The notes: a model not told the origin generated them from the letters alone. Shown: positions 9,139 to 18,070, numbered from the stretch's first letter. The stretch: DNA of 64,000 nt from JAGMXM01 sp964458325 (GCA_964458325.1 CAYWIM010000004.1:26270-90269); one strand, 5' to 3'. Numbers and translations: made by a program.

Positions 9139-10242
9139 ATGATAAGGATCGGCACGCTCGACCTCGAATATAACCTGCTGTTGGCGCCGATGGCTGGCTA
9201 CACCAACCTGCCCTTCCGGCGGACGATCCGGGAGCTGGGCGGGCTTGGCTTGGCGACCACCGATCTGGTCAACGCGCGGTCCCTGCTCGAATCCAAAGCC
9301 AAGGCATTTCAGCTCATCGAGACCTCGCCGGCCGACCGACCGCTGGCCATCCAGCTCTTCGGATCGGTCCTGGAGGAGATGCGGGACGCCGCCAGCATGG
9401 CGGAGTCCATGGGCATCGAGTCGATCGATATCAACATGGGCTGTCCCGTGCCCAAAGTGTGCCGCGCCGGTGGCGGCTCCGTCTGGATGATCGATGTCGA
9501 AAAAAGCGCTCGCATTGCGGCGGCGATGGTCAAAGCAGTCCATGTCCCTGTCACGGCCAAGATGCGCCTTGGGTGGGACGCGCGGCATGTGAACGCGCCC
9601 GATCTAGCCCGCCTTCTCGCCGATGCCGGTATCGCGGCCATCACGGTTCACGGCCGAACGCGCGATCAGGGTTTTTCCGGGGTGGTGAGCCTGGCGGGCA
9701 TCCGCGCCGTCGTCGAAGCTGCGCGCAGAATTCCGATCATTGGCAATGGGGATGTGACCACTGCACAAGCAGCGGCCGAAATGATTCGGCTTACCGGCTG
9801 CCGGGGGGTCAGCATTGGCCGGGGCGCCTTCTACAATCCCTGGATCTTCCGCCAAACCGCATCCTATCTGCAAACCGGCGAGCTGCCATCCGAGCCCGGG
9901 TTCGAGGATCGGATTCAATTCATTGGCCGGCATCTGGACCGCATGATCGAGGTTTTCGGCGAAACCCATGCATGCCGGATGTTTCGGAAGGTGGCGCCGC
10001 TGTATGCCCGGCGCCTGGGTCCCGCCCGCGAATTCAACCGGCGCATGGCCGGCATTCAAATCCGCGCCGATTTCGACCATGCCATCGACGTTTATCGGCA
10101 ATGGCGCCTGCAATTCCTCGATGGCGATGGGGCGCTCAAACCTCCTTATCAACCCCGTCCGCTCGCATCGTCTTTCGCAGGTATCGAAGCAAGCCCGAAT
10201 CCGCTTCCGGTCACCGATGGATTCGAGCTTCCTGGGCAATAA
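9139..10242 (+). CDS. dus: tRNA-dihydrouridine synthase
   Basis: A 367-aa FMN enzyme that reduces uridine to dihydrouridine in tRNA D-loops. It shows the family start NLLLAPMAGYTNLPFRR, the active-site segment INMGCPVPKVCRAGGGS carrying the conserved cysteine, KMRLGWD, ITVHGRTRDQGFSG (catalytic/phosphate-binding region), IGNGDVTTAQAA and GVSIGRGAFYNPWIF, all in order. Closest in style to the DusB/Nifr3 branch. The ATG at 9139 fits the family N-terminus. The frame ends at the A-run of a strong terminator. Confidence 0.95.
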   Translation: MIRIGTLDLEYNLLLAPMAGYTNLPFRRTIRELGGLGLATTDLVNARSLLESKAKAFQLIETSPADRPLAIQLFGSVLEEMRDAASMAESMGIESIDINMGCPVPKVCRAGGGSVWMIDVEKSARIAAAMVKAVHVPVTAKMRLGWDARHVNAPDLARLLADAGIAAITVHGRTRDQGFSGVVSLAGIRAVVEAARRIPIIGNGDVTTAQAAAEMIRLTGCRGVSIGRGAFYNPWIFRQTASYLQTGELPSEPGFEDRIQFIGRHLDRMIEVFGETHACRMFRKVAPLYARRLGPAREFNRRMAGIQIRADFDHAIDVYRQWRLQFLDGDGALKPPYQPRPLASSFAGIEASPNPLPVTDGFELPGQ

Positions 10243-10271
10243 AAAAGCCGCCTCGATCGAGGCGGCTTTTT
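10241..10271. terminator. Bidirectional intrinsic terminator between dus and the PEP-CTERM gene
   Basis: A perfect 20-nt palindrome (GCCGCCTCGATCGAGGCGGC, 10247-10266) is preceded by six A and followed by five T. It can therefore stop transcription from both the plus-strand dus gene, whose stop codon overlaps the A-run, and the minus-strand gene ending at 10290. Confidence 0.93.
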
Positions 10272-10289
10272 GAGATTGGTCAACAAGAA

Positions 10290-10868
10290 CTATTGACGGC
10301 GGCGCAGGAACAGGGCCACCAGACCCAGAGCGCCCAGGGCGAGCGTCGAGGGTTCAGGCACCACGTTCAACACGATGGCGCCAGCCGGAATCTGCAGATA
10401 AGGCTCCGTCGACGGAGGGGTCGGGTTGCCCGGCCATGACGCGGTCAATTGGCTCCAAGGAGCGCTTTGATACACTGGCTTGAGCCCAGCGGAAGCCGCC
10501 TCAAAGGTGCTCCCCGCCACATCTTTCCAGATCGTCAACTTCAACTCGGCATTCAAGCCGCCTTCCACGCCGGGGATAACACCCACGCCCGCGTCGAACA
10601 AGCCGTATGCCCCGAAGGTCGGATCCAGACGGAATACGGTTTCACCCAGTGTATTGGCAACAAGGCCTAACGTTCCGCCAACAGGACCGCCCAGGATCTG
10701 AATGTAGATATTGCCAGCCGCATCATCGGCCGCAAGCGTGCCTTCCGTGCCGATATAGATCGGTGAAGGCGTGCCCGTGGAGTAATTATCGAGCTTTACT
10801 GTCGCGCTCGCAGCATGCAGGGATGCACAAACTGCGAATAAGGACAGGATTCCGATTATTTGTTTCAT
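10290..10868 (-). CDS. Exported PEP-CTERM protein
   Basis: A 192-aa protein starting MKQIIGILSLFAVCASLHA, a signal peptide cut near HAASA. It ends with VVPEPSTLALGALGLVALFLRRRQ-type sorting signal: PEP motif, hydrophobic segment, then an Arg cluster. This is the target of exosortase/EpsH sorting, which places proteins at the surface or in exopolysaccharide. The middle has no recognised domain. An alternative upstream start at 10901 adds 11 polar residues and is less likely. The gene lies 54 nt downstream of the next exported-protein gene on the same strand and just before a strong terminator, so the pair is probably an operon. The exosortase itself is not in the window. Confidence 0.85.
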   Translation of the reverse strand: MKQIIGILSLFAVCASLHAASATVKLDNYSTGTPSPIYIGTEGTLAADDAAGNIYIQILGGPVGGTLGLVANTLGETVFRLDPTFGAYGLFDAGVGVIPGVEGGLNAELKLTIWKDVAGSTFEAASAGLKPVYQSAPWSQLTASWPGNPTPPSTEPYLQIPAGAIVLNVVPEPSTLALGALGLVALFLRRRQ

Positions 10869-10922
10869 AGTCTGTTTTTTTTGTTCGTTTATTTGAATCA
10901 AGCTGTCTTCCTTGCTTGGTTA

Positions 10923-11606
10923 TTACGGATTGACCGAGAAAGACCGCACCCAGTTTCCAGCTCCAGCCGCTTTGTACCAGAAACCTTCGGCGACTTCCAC
11001 AGTAGGCTCGCCACCGCCCGACCAGCTCGCTGGCAGAGTCGGAATCGGTTTGACGTAATTCCGGATGTCGTATGCGCCGGCAGCCGTCATCTTGTAAACC
11101 GAGTCGCCCACCTGAACGGGCAGACCGAGATCGGTCGCAACCTTGCCCGATTGCGGAACGATGGATCCAACCAGATTGAACCCAGCCGCAAACGGCACGG
11201 TCATATTGTCGCCCTGAGGAACTTCACCCACAAAGGTGATCTTCATCTCTTCGGTCGTGCTGGCATTCTTGACAATGAAACCCGTGCCCGGATTCAACAT
11301 AGTGTTGGGACCGTCACCGCCCGACCAATTCGCCGGCAGAGATGGAATCGGCTTCACATAGCTCGTGAGCTTGAACGCGGTTCCCGACCAAGTGTAAACA
11401 ACCGTCCCAACCGGAACGGTCGGCAGCACCGAGGTGATGTTGTTTGTCGGCGTGTTGAGCGGATTCACCAAAATCGCGAACTGACCGACCGGGACGGTTT
11501 TATTCACGTACCCGACCGCGTTGACGGAGTATACCTGTGCAGAGGCAGAGGCGATCGCCGCGACGCAAAGCGCCGTAGCTGTCAGCAATAATGTTTTTGT
11601 TCTCAT
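10923..11606 (-). CDS. Exported protein with an internal duplication, function unknown
   Basis: A 227-aa protein starting MRTKTLLLTATALCVAAIASASAQ, a clear signal peptide. The mature part opens with VYSVNAVGYVNKTVPVGQFA and contains two parallel copies of a motif, YVKPIPSLPANWSGGDGP and YVKPIPTLPASWSGGGEP, about 110 residues apart, each preceded by a 'VPVGT/VQVGDSVY' strand and followed by a 'GF(I/W)(V/Y)K' segment. It is therefore a two-repeat, probably all-beta protein. I do not recognise a characterised family. The start was chosen for the signal peptide and for the promoter-like sequence upstream. It is the first gene of a likely two-gene operon with the PEP-CTERM protein. Confidence 0.75.
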   Translation of the reverse strand: MRTKTLLLTATALCVAAIASASAQVYSVNAVGYVNKTVPVGQFAILVNPLNTPTNNITSVLPTVPVGTVVYTWSGTAFKLTSYVKPIPSLPANWSGGDGPNTMLNPGTGFIVKNASTTEEMKITFVGEVPQGDNMTVPFAAGFNLVGSIVPQSGKVATDLGLPVQVGDSVYKMTAAGAYDIRNYVKPIPTLPASWSGGGEPTVEVAEGFWYKAAGAGNWVRSFSVNP

Positions 11607-11641
11607 TGTTCTTACCATTTGTTTTGTTACCGTGTGTGGCC

Positions 11642-11672
11642 ATAATCTCCCAAATCCCCAATTCGATGTCAA
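11642..11672 (-). promoter_or_regulatory. Candidate sigma-70 promoter for the two exported-protein genes
   Basis: On the minus strand TTGACA (11672-11667) is followed after 19 nt by GATTAT (11647-11642), placing a start site roughly 25-30 nt upstream of the ATG at 11606. The -35 is perfect; the spacing is longer than ideal. Confidence 0.4.
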
Positions 11673-11804
11673 CTTTAATTTGAACATTTTCTCGCCATCA
11701 GTTGTCACTGCGTGTTGTCCCCTGATAACTCCATCCGAACTGAATACACCGACGCCGCCATTTCCTTCCATTATCGTAACACAAATCGTTTGAACACAAA
11801 TAAT

Positions 11805-11830
11805 TACGACAATATTCGATCATTGTCGTA
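11805..11830 (-). terminator. Hairpin terminator overlapping the HAD gene stop codon
   Basis: Arms TACGACAAT (11805-11813) and ATTGTCGTA (11822-11830) form a perfect 9-bp stem with an 8-nt loop. In the minus-strand transcript the stem begins before the TGA of the HAD gene and is followed by an AU-rich tail (AATTATTTG). Likely an intrinsic terminator. Confidence 0.6.
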
Positions 11831-12494
11831 TTGGGATTTGCAGGAGATCTCCCACTCGGAGCTGGGCGAGGCCAGGGAATATCGCATCGGCTTCAGCAAG
11901 TCGTTCAGCAGAAAATGTTTGTGCCACAGCCACACATCGCATTCCGGCCGCTTTGGCCGCCTGAATCCCGGAAACGGCATCCTCGATCACGACACACTCG
12001 GGTGGCCGCAACTTCATTTTGTGTGCGGCCGCCAGGAAGATGTCGGGGGCAGGCTTCTTGTGCACAACATCCTCAGCGGCAATCACTACATCCCAATTGT
12101 CTCTTGGCAGTCCGATCAGCCTCAGATTGGCATCGACCTTGATCCGGTCTGCGCTTGAAGCAACGGCGGTCTGTAATCCTGCTTTGCGGCAGGCGCGGAC
12201 GAGATCGACGGCGCCAGGGAACGCCCGCAATTGGGCTGGGGCCATTTCAAGGTATAGCTCGTAGGTGCGCCGTTTGGCTGCCTCGATATCCAGCTGCAGA
12301 TGGTATTTCTCGGCGACCCCTCCCAGGTACCGGATCTCGCCCATCCCGACAAACGGCTGAAAATCCTCGGGCCGAACCGTGACGCCCCGCTCGCCGAACA
12401 TGGCTGTCGCCGCCGCACAGATCAGCGGTTCGGAATCGGTCAGCACGCCGTCCATGTCGAAGATCACGGCGCGGATGCCGGTTGGGATTGACAT
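11820..12494 (-). CDS. HAD-family hydrolase, beta-phosphoglucomutase-like
   Basis: A 224-aa cytoplasmic protein with all HAD motifs: motif I AVIFDMDGVLTDSE with the nucleophile Asp, a four-helix cap with PFVGMGEIRYLGG, motif II VASSADRIK, motif III Lys in HKKPAPDIFL, and motif IV VVIEDAVSGIQAAKAAGM. This is the beta-phosphoglucomutase/sugar-phosphatase subfamily. The 'FVGMGE' cap segment resembles that of phosphatases acting on small sugar phosphates; the exact substrate cannot be read from sequence. It is divergent from glcD, whose product makes glyoxylate, but a phosphoglycolate phosphatase role for this gene is only a speculation from position. Confidence 0.9.
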   Translation of the reverse strand: MSIPTGIRAVIFDMDGVLTDSEPLICAAATAMFGERGVTVRPEDFQPFVGMGEIRYLGGVAEKYHLQLDIEAAKRRTYELYLEMAPAQLRAFPGAVDLVRACRKAGLQTAVASSADRIKVDANLRLIGLPRDNWDVVIAAEDVVHKKPAPDIFLAAAHKMKLRPPECVVIEDAVSGIQAAKAAGMRCVAVAQTFSAERLAEADAIFPGLAQLRVGDLLQIPIRQ

Positions 12495-12666
12495 GGAACG
12501 ACTTTGCGGAACGACAGCATTTTGTCAATGGCTCTTGCAACCAATGATCGGATCGCCGACCTTTCTGTTGGCTGGTTGATGCTTGGAACCGCCCCCGGCC
12601 TCCCCTAGGGGCTTGACCCTCCGGGCCGGTTCCCGCATCCTCTCGGCCGCAAACAGGATCGAACAT

Positions 12667-14067
12667 ATGTCGTTGGCCGAGCCCATCCTCACCGAGCTGC
12701 GCCGGATCGCCGGTCCCGCGCAGGTTCTGACCCAAACCGAAGATCTGTTGCCCTACGCCTTTGACGGGACAGCGGGGCACCATCAGATGCCCGAAGCCGT
12801 GGTGTTCCCCCAGACGACCGATCAGGTATCGGCGATCGTGAAGCTGGCGGGCAAGAGCCGCCTCCCGATCGTGACCCGGGGCACGGGCACCGGGCTGAGC
12901 GGCGGCAGCGTTCCGGTCCCCAATGGCCTGGTGGTCTGCCTGGCCAAGATGGATCGGATTCTCGAGCTCGATCGCAAGAACCTGACCCTGCGGGCCGAGG
13001 CCGGCGCCACGACCCAGGCGATCGCCGATGCCGCCCAAGCCGCCAACCTCTTCTATCCGCCGGATCCTGGATCGATGCGGATCTCGACGATTGGGGGCAA
13101 CGTGGCCGAGAACTCCGGCGGCTTGCGCGGCCTCAAGTACGGAGTCACGCGCAATTACGTCATGGGGCTCGAGGCGGTCCTGGCCAGCGGCGAAGTCATC
13201 TGGCTCGGCAACAAATGTGTCAAGGACGTCGCCGGATTCTCGCTCAAGGACATATTCGTCGGATCGGAGGGCACGCTGGGCATTGTGACGCAGGTGCTGC
13301 TCCGGCTGATTCCGCTGCCGGCCGCCAAGCGCACCATGCTGGCCGTGTTCGACCGCATGGACCAGGCGGCGGAGACCGTCTCGGCGATCATCGCCGCCCA
13401 CATCATCCCCTGCACCCTCGAGTTTCTGGATCGGACCACGATCGCCTGCGTCGAGGATTACGCGCACATCGGCCTGCCGCTGGATTGCGATGCGATCCTG
13501 CTGATGGAAACCGACGGGCACGCCGCGGTGGTGGCGGAGGAAGCCGATCGGATGGCGGCCATCTGCCGCCAGAACGGCAGCCGCGAGGTGCGCGTCGCCC
13601 GGGACGACCAGGAGGCCATCCAGCTCGCCAGCGCGCGCCGCACCGCGTTCTCGGCCCTGGCGCGAATCGGCCCGACGACCATCCTCGAGGACGCCACCGT
13701 GCCGCGCAGCGAGCTGGCGCCCATGGTCCGATTCATCCAGGCCACCGCCCAGAAACATCGGCTCCGCATCGGCACCTTCGGCCACATGGGCGACGGCAAT
13801 CTCCATCCCACCGTCCTCACCAACGAGCGCAACCACGAGGAGATGGACCGTGTCGAGAAGGCGTTCGCCGAGATCTTCGCCGAGGCGATCCGTCTGGGCG
13901 GCACCATCACCGGCGAGCACGGGGTCGGTCTCGCCAAGAAGGGCATTCTCCCGCAATCCGTCGGCCGGGAATCCCTCGAGGTGATGCGCCAGCTCCGCCG
14001 CACGCTCGATCCGCTCGGCATACTGAATCCCGGCAAGATGTTCGACCCATCGGAGTCGCGGCCATGA
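12667..14067 (+). CDS. glcD: Glycolate/lactate oxidase FAD subunit
   Basis: A 466-aa FAD-linked oxidase of the GlcD/D-lactate dehydrogenase (VAO) family, oxidising a 2-hydroxy acid. The FAD-binding region shows VTRGTGTGLSGGSVP, PPDPGSMRISTIGGNVAENSGG and YGVTRNYV. The C-terminal FAD-oxidase domain carries the HMGDGNLHP metal/substrate motif and GGTITGEHGVG. The ATG at 12667 matches the family start (MSLAEPILTELRRI). The stop overlaps the ATG of the Fe-S subunit (ATGA). GlcE is missing from the operon, so the second FAD subunit of the E. coli-type enzyme is either absent or elsewhere. Glycolate, D-lactate or another 2-hydroxy acid could be the substrate. Confidence 0.92.
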   Translation: MSLAEPILTELRRIAGPAQVLTQTEDLLPYAFDGTAGHHQMPEAVVFPQTTDQVSAIVKLAGKSRLPIVTRGTGTGLSGGSVPVPNGLVVCLAKMDRILELDRKNLTLRAEAGATTQAIADAAQAANLFYPPDPGSMRISTIGGNVAENSGGLRGLKYGVTRNYVMGLEAVLASGEVIWLGNKCVKDVAGFSLKDIFVGSEGTLGIVTQVLLRLIPLPAAKRTMLAVFDRMDQAAETVSAIIAAHIIPCTLEFLDRTTIACVEDYAHIGLPLDCDAILLMETDGHAAVVAEEADRMAAICRQNGSREVRVARDDQEAIQLASARRTAFSALARIGPTTILEDATVPRSELAPMVRFIQATAQKHRLRIGTFGHMGDGNLHPTVLTNERNHEEMDRVEKAFAEIFAEAIRLGGTITGEHGVGLAKKGILPQSVGRESLEVMRQLRRTLDPLGILNPGKMFDPSESRP

Positions 14068-15449
14068 AGGAAACCGCTGTTTCGCCGACGACGGCTGCGC
14101 CCGCATCGAGCACGTTCCTGCACGGGCTCGACTATTCGGTGGTGCAGCAATGCATGCATTGCGGGCTTTGCCTGCCCACGTGCCCGACGTATGTTGCGAC
14201 GCGCGAGGAGCGCCACAGCCCCCGGGGCCGGATCGCCCTGGCTCGAGCCATCGCCGATGACCGCATCCCCCTGACCCGGGCCTTCGCCGAGGAGATGTAT
14301 TTCTGCCTGGGCTGCCTGGCCTGCACTTCCGCCTGCCCCGCCGGGGTGAACTATGCCGAGATCTTCGAGCACTCGCGGGCCGAGGCCGAACGCCGCGGGC
14401 TGCTGCGATCGCCGCTGCGCAACTTCATCCGCTGGCTGACGGTCAAGTGGCTCTTCATGGATCTGCGCCGCCTGCTGTTCGTGGGGCGCCTGATCCGGCT
14501 CTATCAGCGGATCGGCCTCCAATCCCTCCTCCGGCGCAGCGGCGTGCTGCGGCTCCTGCCCGCCCGGCTGCGCGGGCTCGAGGCGCTCACGCCGGACATC
14601 CCCCGGAAATTCTCGGCCCAGCTCATCGCACCGGTGACGCCTCCCTGGGGGCGCCGGCGCTACCGGGTGGCGCTGCTCACCGGCTGCGCCCAGGACCTCA
14701 TCTTCAGCGAGATCAACCGCGACACGGCCGAAGTCCTCGCCCGCAGCGGCTGCGAGGTCATCACGCCGCCCCGCCAGCACTGCTGCGGCTCGCTCCACGG
14801 CCACAACGGCGAGCGCGATCTCGCCCGCGAGCTCGCCCGGCGCAACATCGACCAGTTCCCGCCCGGCCAGTTCGACGCCATCATCAGCAACGCCGGCGGG
14901 TGCGGATCGCACCTCAAGCATTACCATGCGCTGCTCGAGGAGGACGCCCTTTACCGGGATCGCGCCCGGCAATGGGATTCCAAGCTCAAGGACATCCACG
15001 AGTGGCTTGCGGGCATCGGGCTCGAGCCCGTTCCGCCCCATGAGGCCCCGCGCCAGGTCGTCACCTACCACGAGTCCTGCCACCTCTGCCACGGGCAGAA
15101 GATCACCCGCCCGCCCCGCGAGATCCTGGGCGCCATCCCCGGCCTCGAGCTGGTCGAGCTGCCCGAAAGCAACTGGTGCTGCGGCAGCGCCGGTATCTAC
15201 AACATCATCCACCCCGACATGGCCGAGCAGCTGCTCGAACGGAAGATCCGAAACATTCGCTCGACCGGGGCGGCGATTGTCGCCAACGGCAATTCCGGAT
15301 GCCTCCTGCAGCTGATCAACGGCATCAGGCAGCGCGGCCTCGACATCCGCGTCGCCCATCCGGTCACCCTTCTGGCCGAGGCATACCGCCGGGCCGACGC
15401 GCAATCGAGCAGCCGCCCCGCCTCCGAGGCTTCGATCCGGGCGGCGTAG
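14064..15449 (+). CDS. glcF: Glycolate/lactate oxidase Fe-S subunit
   Basis: A 461-aa electron-transfer partner of the FAD subunit. Two ferredoxin-type clusters are seen at C30-C33-C36-C40 (CMHCGLCLPTCP) and C81-C84-C87-C91 (CLGCLACTSACP). Two CCG (cysteine-rich) domains follow, with HCCGSLHGHNGE in the first and ESNWCCGSAGIYNI with SCHLCHGQK in the second. Translation is coupled to glcD through an ATGA overlap. It probably passes electrons to the quinone pool or a partner at the membrane. Confidence 0.93.
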   Translation: MKETAVSPTTAAPASSTFLHGLDYSVVQQCMHCGLCLPTCPTYVATREERHSPRGRIALARAIADDRIPLTRAFAEEMYFCLGCLACTSACPAGVNYAEIFEHSRAEAERRGLLRSPLRNFIRWLTVKWLFMDLRRLLFVGRLIRLYQRIGLQSLLRRSGVLRLLPARLRGLEALTPDIPRKFSAQLIAPVTPPWGRRRYRVALLTGCAQDLIFSEINRDTAEVLARSGCEVITPPRQHCCGSLHGHNGERDLARELARRNIDQFPPGQFDAIISNAGGCGSHLKHYHALLEEDALYRDRARQWDSKLKDIHEWLAGIGLEPVPPHEAPRQVVTYHESCHLCHGQKITRPPREILGAIPGLELVELPESNWCCGSAGIYNIIHPDMAEQLLERKIRNIRSTGAAIVANGNSGCLLQLINGIRQRGLDIRVAHPVTLLAEAYRRADAQSSSRPASEASIRAA

Positions 15450-15533
15450 GCGATGCGGCGGGCCGAACCCGGCGCGCGGCGGGCGGAGAGCGCCATTGCC
15501 ATCGGGGGCCGGGTGGCGCACACTGGGTGTGCC

Positions 15534-17099
15534 ATGAGCAAACGGTTTTACCTGACCACGGCTATCGACTATGTCAATGGCCAGCCGCATCTGGGCCACG
15601 CCTACGAGAAGATCATCACCGACGTGATGGCGCGGGCGCGGCGCAGCATGGGGGAGGAGGTTTTTTTCCTCACTGGCGTGGACGAGCACGGCCAGAAGGT
15701 GCAGCAGGCGGCGCAGGCGGAGGGCAAAACGCCCCAGGATTACTGCGAGGGGCTGGCCGAGGTGTGGCGGCAGTTCGCCACGCGGCTCGAGCTGAGCCAT
15801 GACGATTTCGTCCGCACCTCCGAGCCCCGGCACCAGGAGGCCGTCCAGGCCATCCTCCGGAAGCTCTGGGCTGCGGGGCATTTCTACAAGGATCAATACG
15901 CCGGATTCTACTCGACCAAGGAAGAGACCTTCCTGACGGAGAAAGACCGCCGTCCGGACGGCACGTTCGATCCGATCTACGGCCCGGTGACCGAGCTGGT
16001 CGAGGAGAACTATTATTTCCGGCTGGGGGCGCATCAGGAGTGGCTGATCGGGCACATCGAGGCGCACCCGGAGTTCATCTATCCGGAGATCCGGCGCAAC
16101 GAGGTGCTGGGGTTTCTGCGGCATCACAAGCTCGAGGACCTGTGCGTGACGCGGCCCGCGGCCCGGCTGAGCTGGGGCATCCCGGTCCCGTTCGATCCGG
16201 CCTATGTGACCTATGTCTGGTTCGATGCGCTGTCGAACTACGTGACGGTGCCAGCCGCGCTCGGGGACCCGCTGGTGGGCCGCGCGCTGGCGGGGCATGG
16301 GGCGCCGGCCGCGCCGGGATCCCTCGAGCTATGGCCGGCCGATGTGCAGGTGATCGGGAAGGACATCCTCAAGTTTCACGCGGTCTACTGGCCGATCATG
16401 CTCAAGGCGATGGAGCTGCCCTTGCCGCGGCAGCTCGTGGTTCACGGCTGGTGGCAGAAGGAAGGCCAGAAAATGAGCAAGAGCACCGGCAACATCGTGG
16501 ACCCGCTGGCCGTGATAGGCGAGTGGGGCATCGATGCCTTCCGGTATTACGTGGTCCGCGAGCTCGATGTGGGCCCGGACGGCAACTGGACCGACAGCGG
16601 CTTTGCGGCGCGGTATCAGGCCGTGCTGGCCAACGGGCTCGGGAACCTCGTCAACCGCTCGCTCTCGATGCTCAAGCGCTACCGCCAAGGGATCGTCCCC
16701 CCGCCGGGATCGGACCTGGCGGGCGAGGCCGGCGCCGCGGTCCAGCAGACCATCGCCCACCTCCGCGCCAACGAGATCCAGTCGGCCCTCCTGTGCGTCG
16801 AGGGATTGGTGGTGCGCGCCAACCAGTATGTGGACCAGACGGCCCCGTTCAAGCTGGCGAAGGACCCCGCCCAATCGGAGCGGCTGGACGGCGTGCTCTA
16901 CTGCCTGGCGGAGACGTGCCGGGTGCTGGCCGTTTTGCTCTGGCCGTTTCTGCCCACGACGGCGAGCCGGATCTACGGGCAGCTGGGGTTAGCGGAGACG
17001 CCGGATCGGTTCGCGGCCGCCGGCTGGGGCGGGCTGTCCCCCGGCCATCGGATCGGGGATCCCACCCCGCTGTTCCCCCGCAAGGATCAGCCCGGATGA
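15534..17099 (+). CDS. metG: Methionyl-tRNA synthetase, short form
   Basis: A 521-aa class I synthetase that charges tRNA-Met. The HIGH-equivalent is PHLGHAYEKI near residue 20 and the KMSKS motif is GQKMSKSTGNI. The connective region reads YAGFYSTKEETFLTEKD, where zinc-binding enzymes carry CxxC pairs, so this is the zinc-free form. The C-terminal anticodon-binding helical domain is present (VDQTAPFKLAKDP), but the dimerising tRNA-binding extension is not, which fits the ~510-aa MetG2 type. The start at 15534 was chosen because MSKRFYLTTAIDYVNGQPH is the family N-terminus. The stop overlaps the next ATG by ATGA. Confidence 0.95.
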   Translation: MSKRFYLTTAIDYVNGQPHLGHAYEKIITDVMARARRSMGEEVFFLTGVDEHGQKVQQAAQAEGKTPQDYCEGLAEVWRQFATRLELSHDDFVRTSEPRHQEAVQAILRKLWAAGHFYKDQYAGFYSTKEETFLTEKDRRPDGTFDPIYGPVTELVEENYYFRLGAHQEWLIGHIEAHPEFIYPEIRRNEVLGFLRHHKLEDLCVTRPAARLSWGIPVPFDPAYVTYVWFDALSNYVTVPAALGDPLVGRALAGHGAPAAPGSLELWPADVQVIGKDILKFHAVYWPIMLKAMELPLPRQLVVHGWWQKEGQKMSKSTGNIVDPLAVIGEWGIDAFRYYVVRELDVGPDGNWTDSGFAARYQAVLANGLGNLVNRSLSMLKRYRQGIVPPPGSDLAGEAGAAVQQTIAHLRANEIQSALLCVEGLVVRANQYVDQTAPFKLAKDPAQSERLDGVLYCLAETCRVLAVLLWPFLPTTASRIYGQLGLAETPDRFAAAGWGGLSPGHRIGDPTPLFPRKDQPG

Positions 17100-18070
17100 A
17101 CCCCCCGGACGCCGCCGCGATCGACCGATGGACGGCCGGATTCCTCGAGCATCTGTCGTCGGCCCGAGGCGCCTCCGCTTACACGGTGCGCAACTACCGC
17201 CAGGCCCTGATCGAATTCAGCCAATGGCGCCGGGCCGAGCATGGGGCCGCGCCCGACTGGGCACGCCTCGAGCGGGATGATTTCCGGGCCTATGTCCGGT
17301 TCCTGGGACGCCGGCGGATCGAGCGCGCCGGGATCCAGCTCCGGTTCTCCGCCCTGCGATCGCTCTATCGATTCCTGGTCGAGCGCGGTGTGGTTCGGAT
17401 GTCGCCGATCCGGAACGTGGCTCTGCCGCGCCGGGAAAAGAGGCTGCCGCGATTCCTCACCGTGGCGCAGATGCAGGCCCTGGTCGACGCGCCGCTGGCC
17501 GAGCTCCGGGCATGGGCCGGCCGGGAGCGGACGTCGGAGCGCCGGGCATGCCTGCGCGACGCCGCGCTGCTGGAGACGGTCTACTCCTGCGGCCTGCGGA
17601 TCAGCGAGGCCTGCGCCTTGAGGGCGGAGGATCTCGACGAGGCCGGGCAGATGGTCCGCGTGCGGGGCAAAGGAGGCAAGGAACGGCTGGTGCCGATCGG
17701 GGCGCCGGCGCTGGCGGCCATCGATCGCTACTGGCGCGCCCTGCCCGGCCGGCCGGCGGGACGCGCGCCGGCATTCCACGGCCGGTCCAGCCCCGCCCGC
17801 CCGCCATCCCCGCGCGTGATTCAGCTCCGGCTCAAGCGATATCTCGCGCGCGCCGGGCTGGATCCGGACCTGACGCCGCACAAGCTGCGACACAGCTTCG
17901 CGACGCACCTGCTGGATGGGGGGGCGGATTTGCGCAGCGTGCAGGAGCTGCTGGGGCATGCCCACCTGGCCACCACCCAGATCTACACCCATGTCACCAC
18001 CGAACGCCTCAAACGGATCTACGATCGATCCCATCCTCGATCCGGCGCCGATCCCGCATCGCGGCCATAG
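17096..18070 (+). CDS. xerC: Tyrosine recombinase XerC/XerD
   Basis: A 324-aa site-specific recombinase that resolves chromosome dimers. A SAM-like core-binding domain (residues ~10-100, with TVRNYRQALIEF) precedes the catalytic domain. All catalytic residues are visible: R168 (CGLRISE), K192 (GKGGKERLVP), H262 and R265 (HKLRHSFATHLL), H288 (LLGHAHLATTQ) and nucleophile Y297 (IYTHV). The length and the 'LLDGGADLRSVQELLGH' box are those of chromosomal Xer proteins rather than phage integrases. XerC versus XerD cannot be decided here. It is coupled to metG by an ATGA overlap, which argues against it belonging to a mobile element. Confidence 0.9.
   Translation: MNPPDAAAIDRWTAGFLEHLSSARGASAYTVRNYRQALIEFSQWRRAEHGAAPDWARLERDDFRAYVRFLGRRRIERAGIQLRFSALRSLYRFLVERGVVRMSPIRNVALPRREKRLPRFLTVAQMQALVDAPLAELRAWAGRERTSERRACLRDAALLETVYSCGLRISEACALRAEDLDEAGQMVRVRGKGGKERLVPIGAPALAAIDRYWRALPGRPAGRAPAFHGRSSPARPPSPRVIQLRLKRYLARAGLDPDLTPHKLRHSFATHLLDGGADLRSVQELLGHAHLATTQIYTHVTTERLKRIYDRSHPRSGADPASRP

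Noticed and set aside
12596..12640. A GC-rich palindromic stretch with CCCCTAGGGG before glcD, considered as a riboswitch or terminator
   Set aside because: It pairs only weakly beyond six bases, lacks a T-run, and matches no riboswitch pattern I know.
13458..16298. A 946-codon open frame on the minus strand opposite glcD-glcF-metG
   Set aside because: High GC leaves few stops on the opposite strand. The predicted product is Arg/Gly/Asp-rich without domains, and the plus-strand genes have full family motifs.
17096..18070. The Xer recombinase as the integrase of a mobile element
   Set aside because: It is translationally coupled to metG, has the size and motifs of chromosomal XerC/D, and no attachment-site repeats or phage genes are near.
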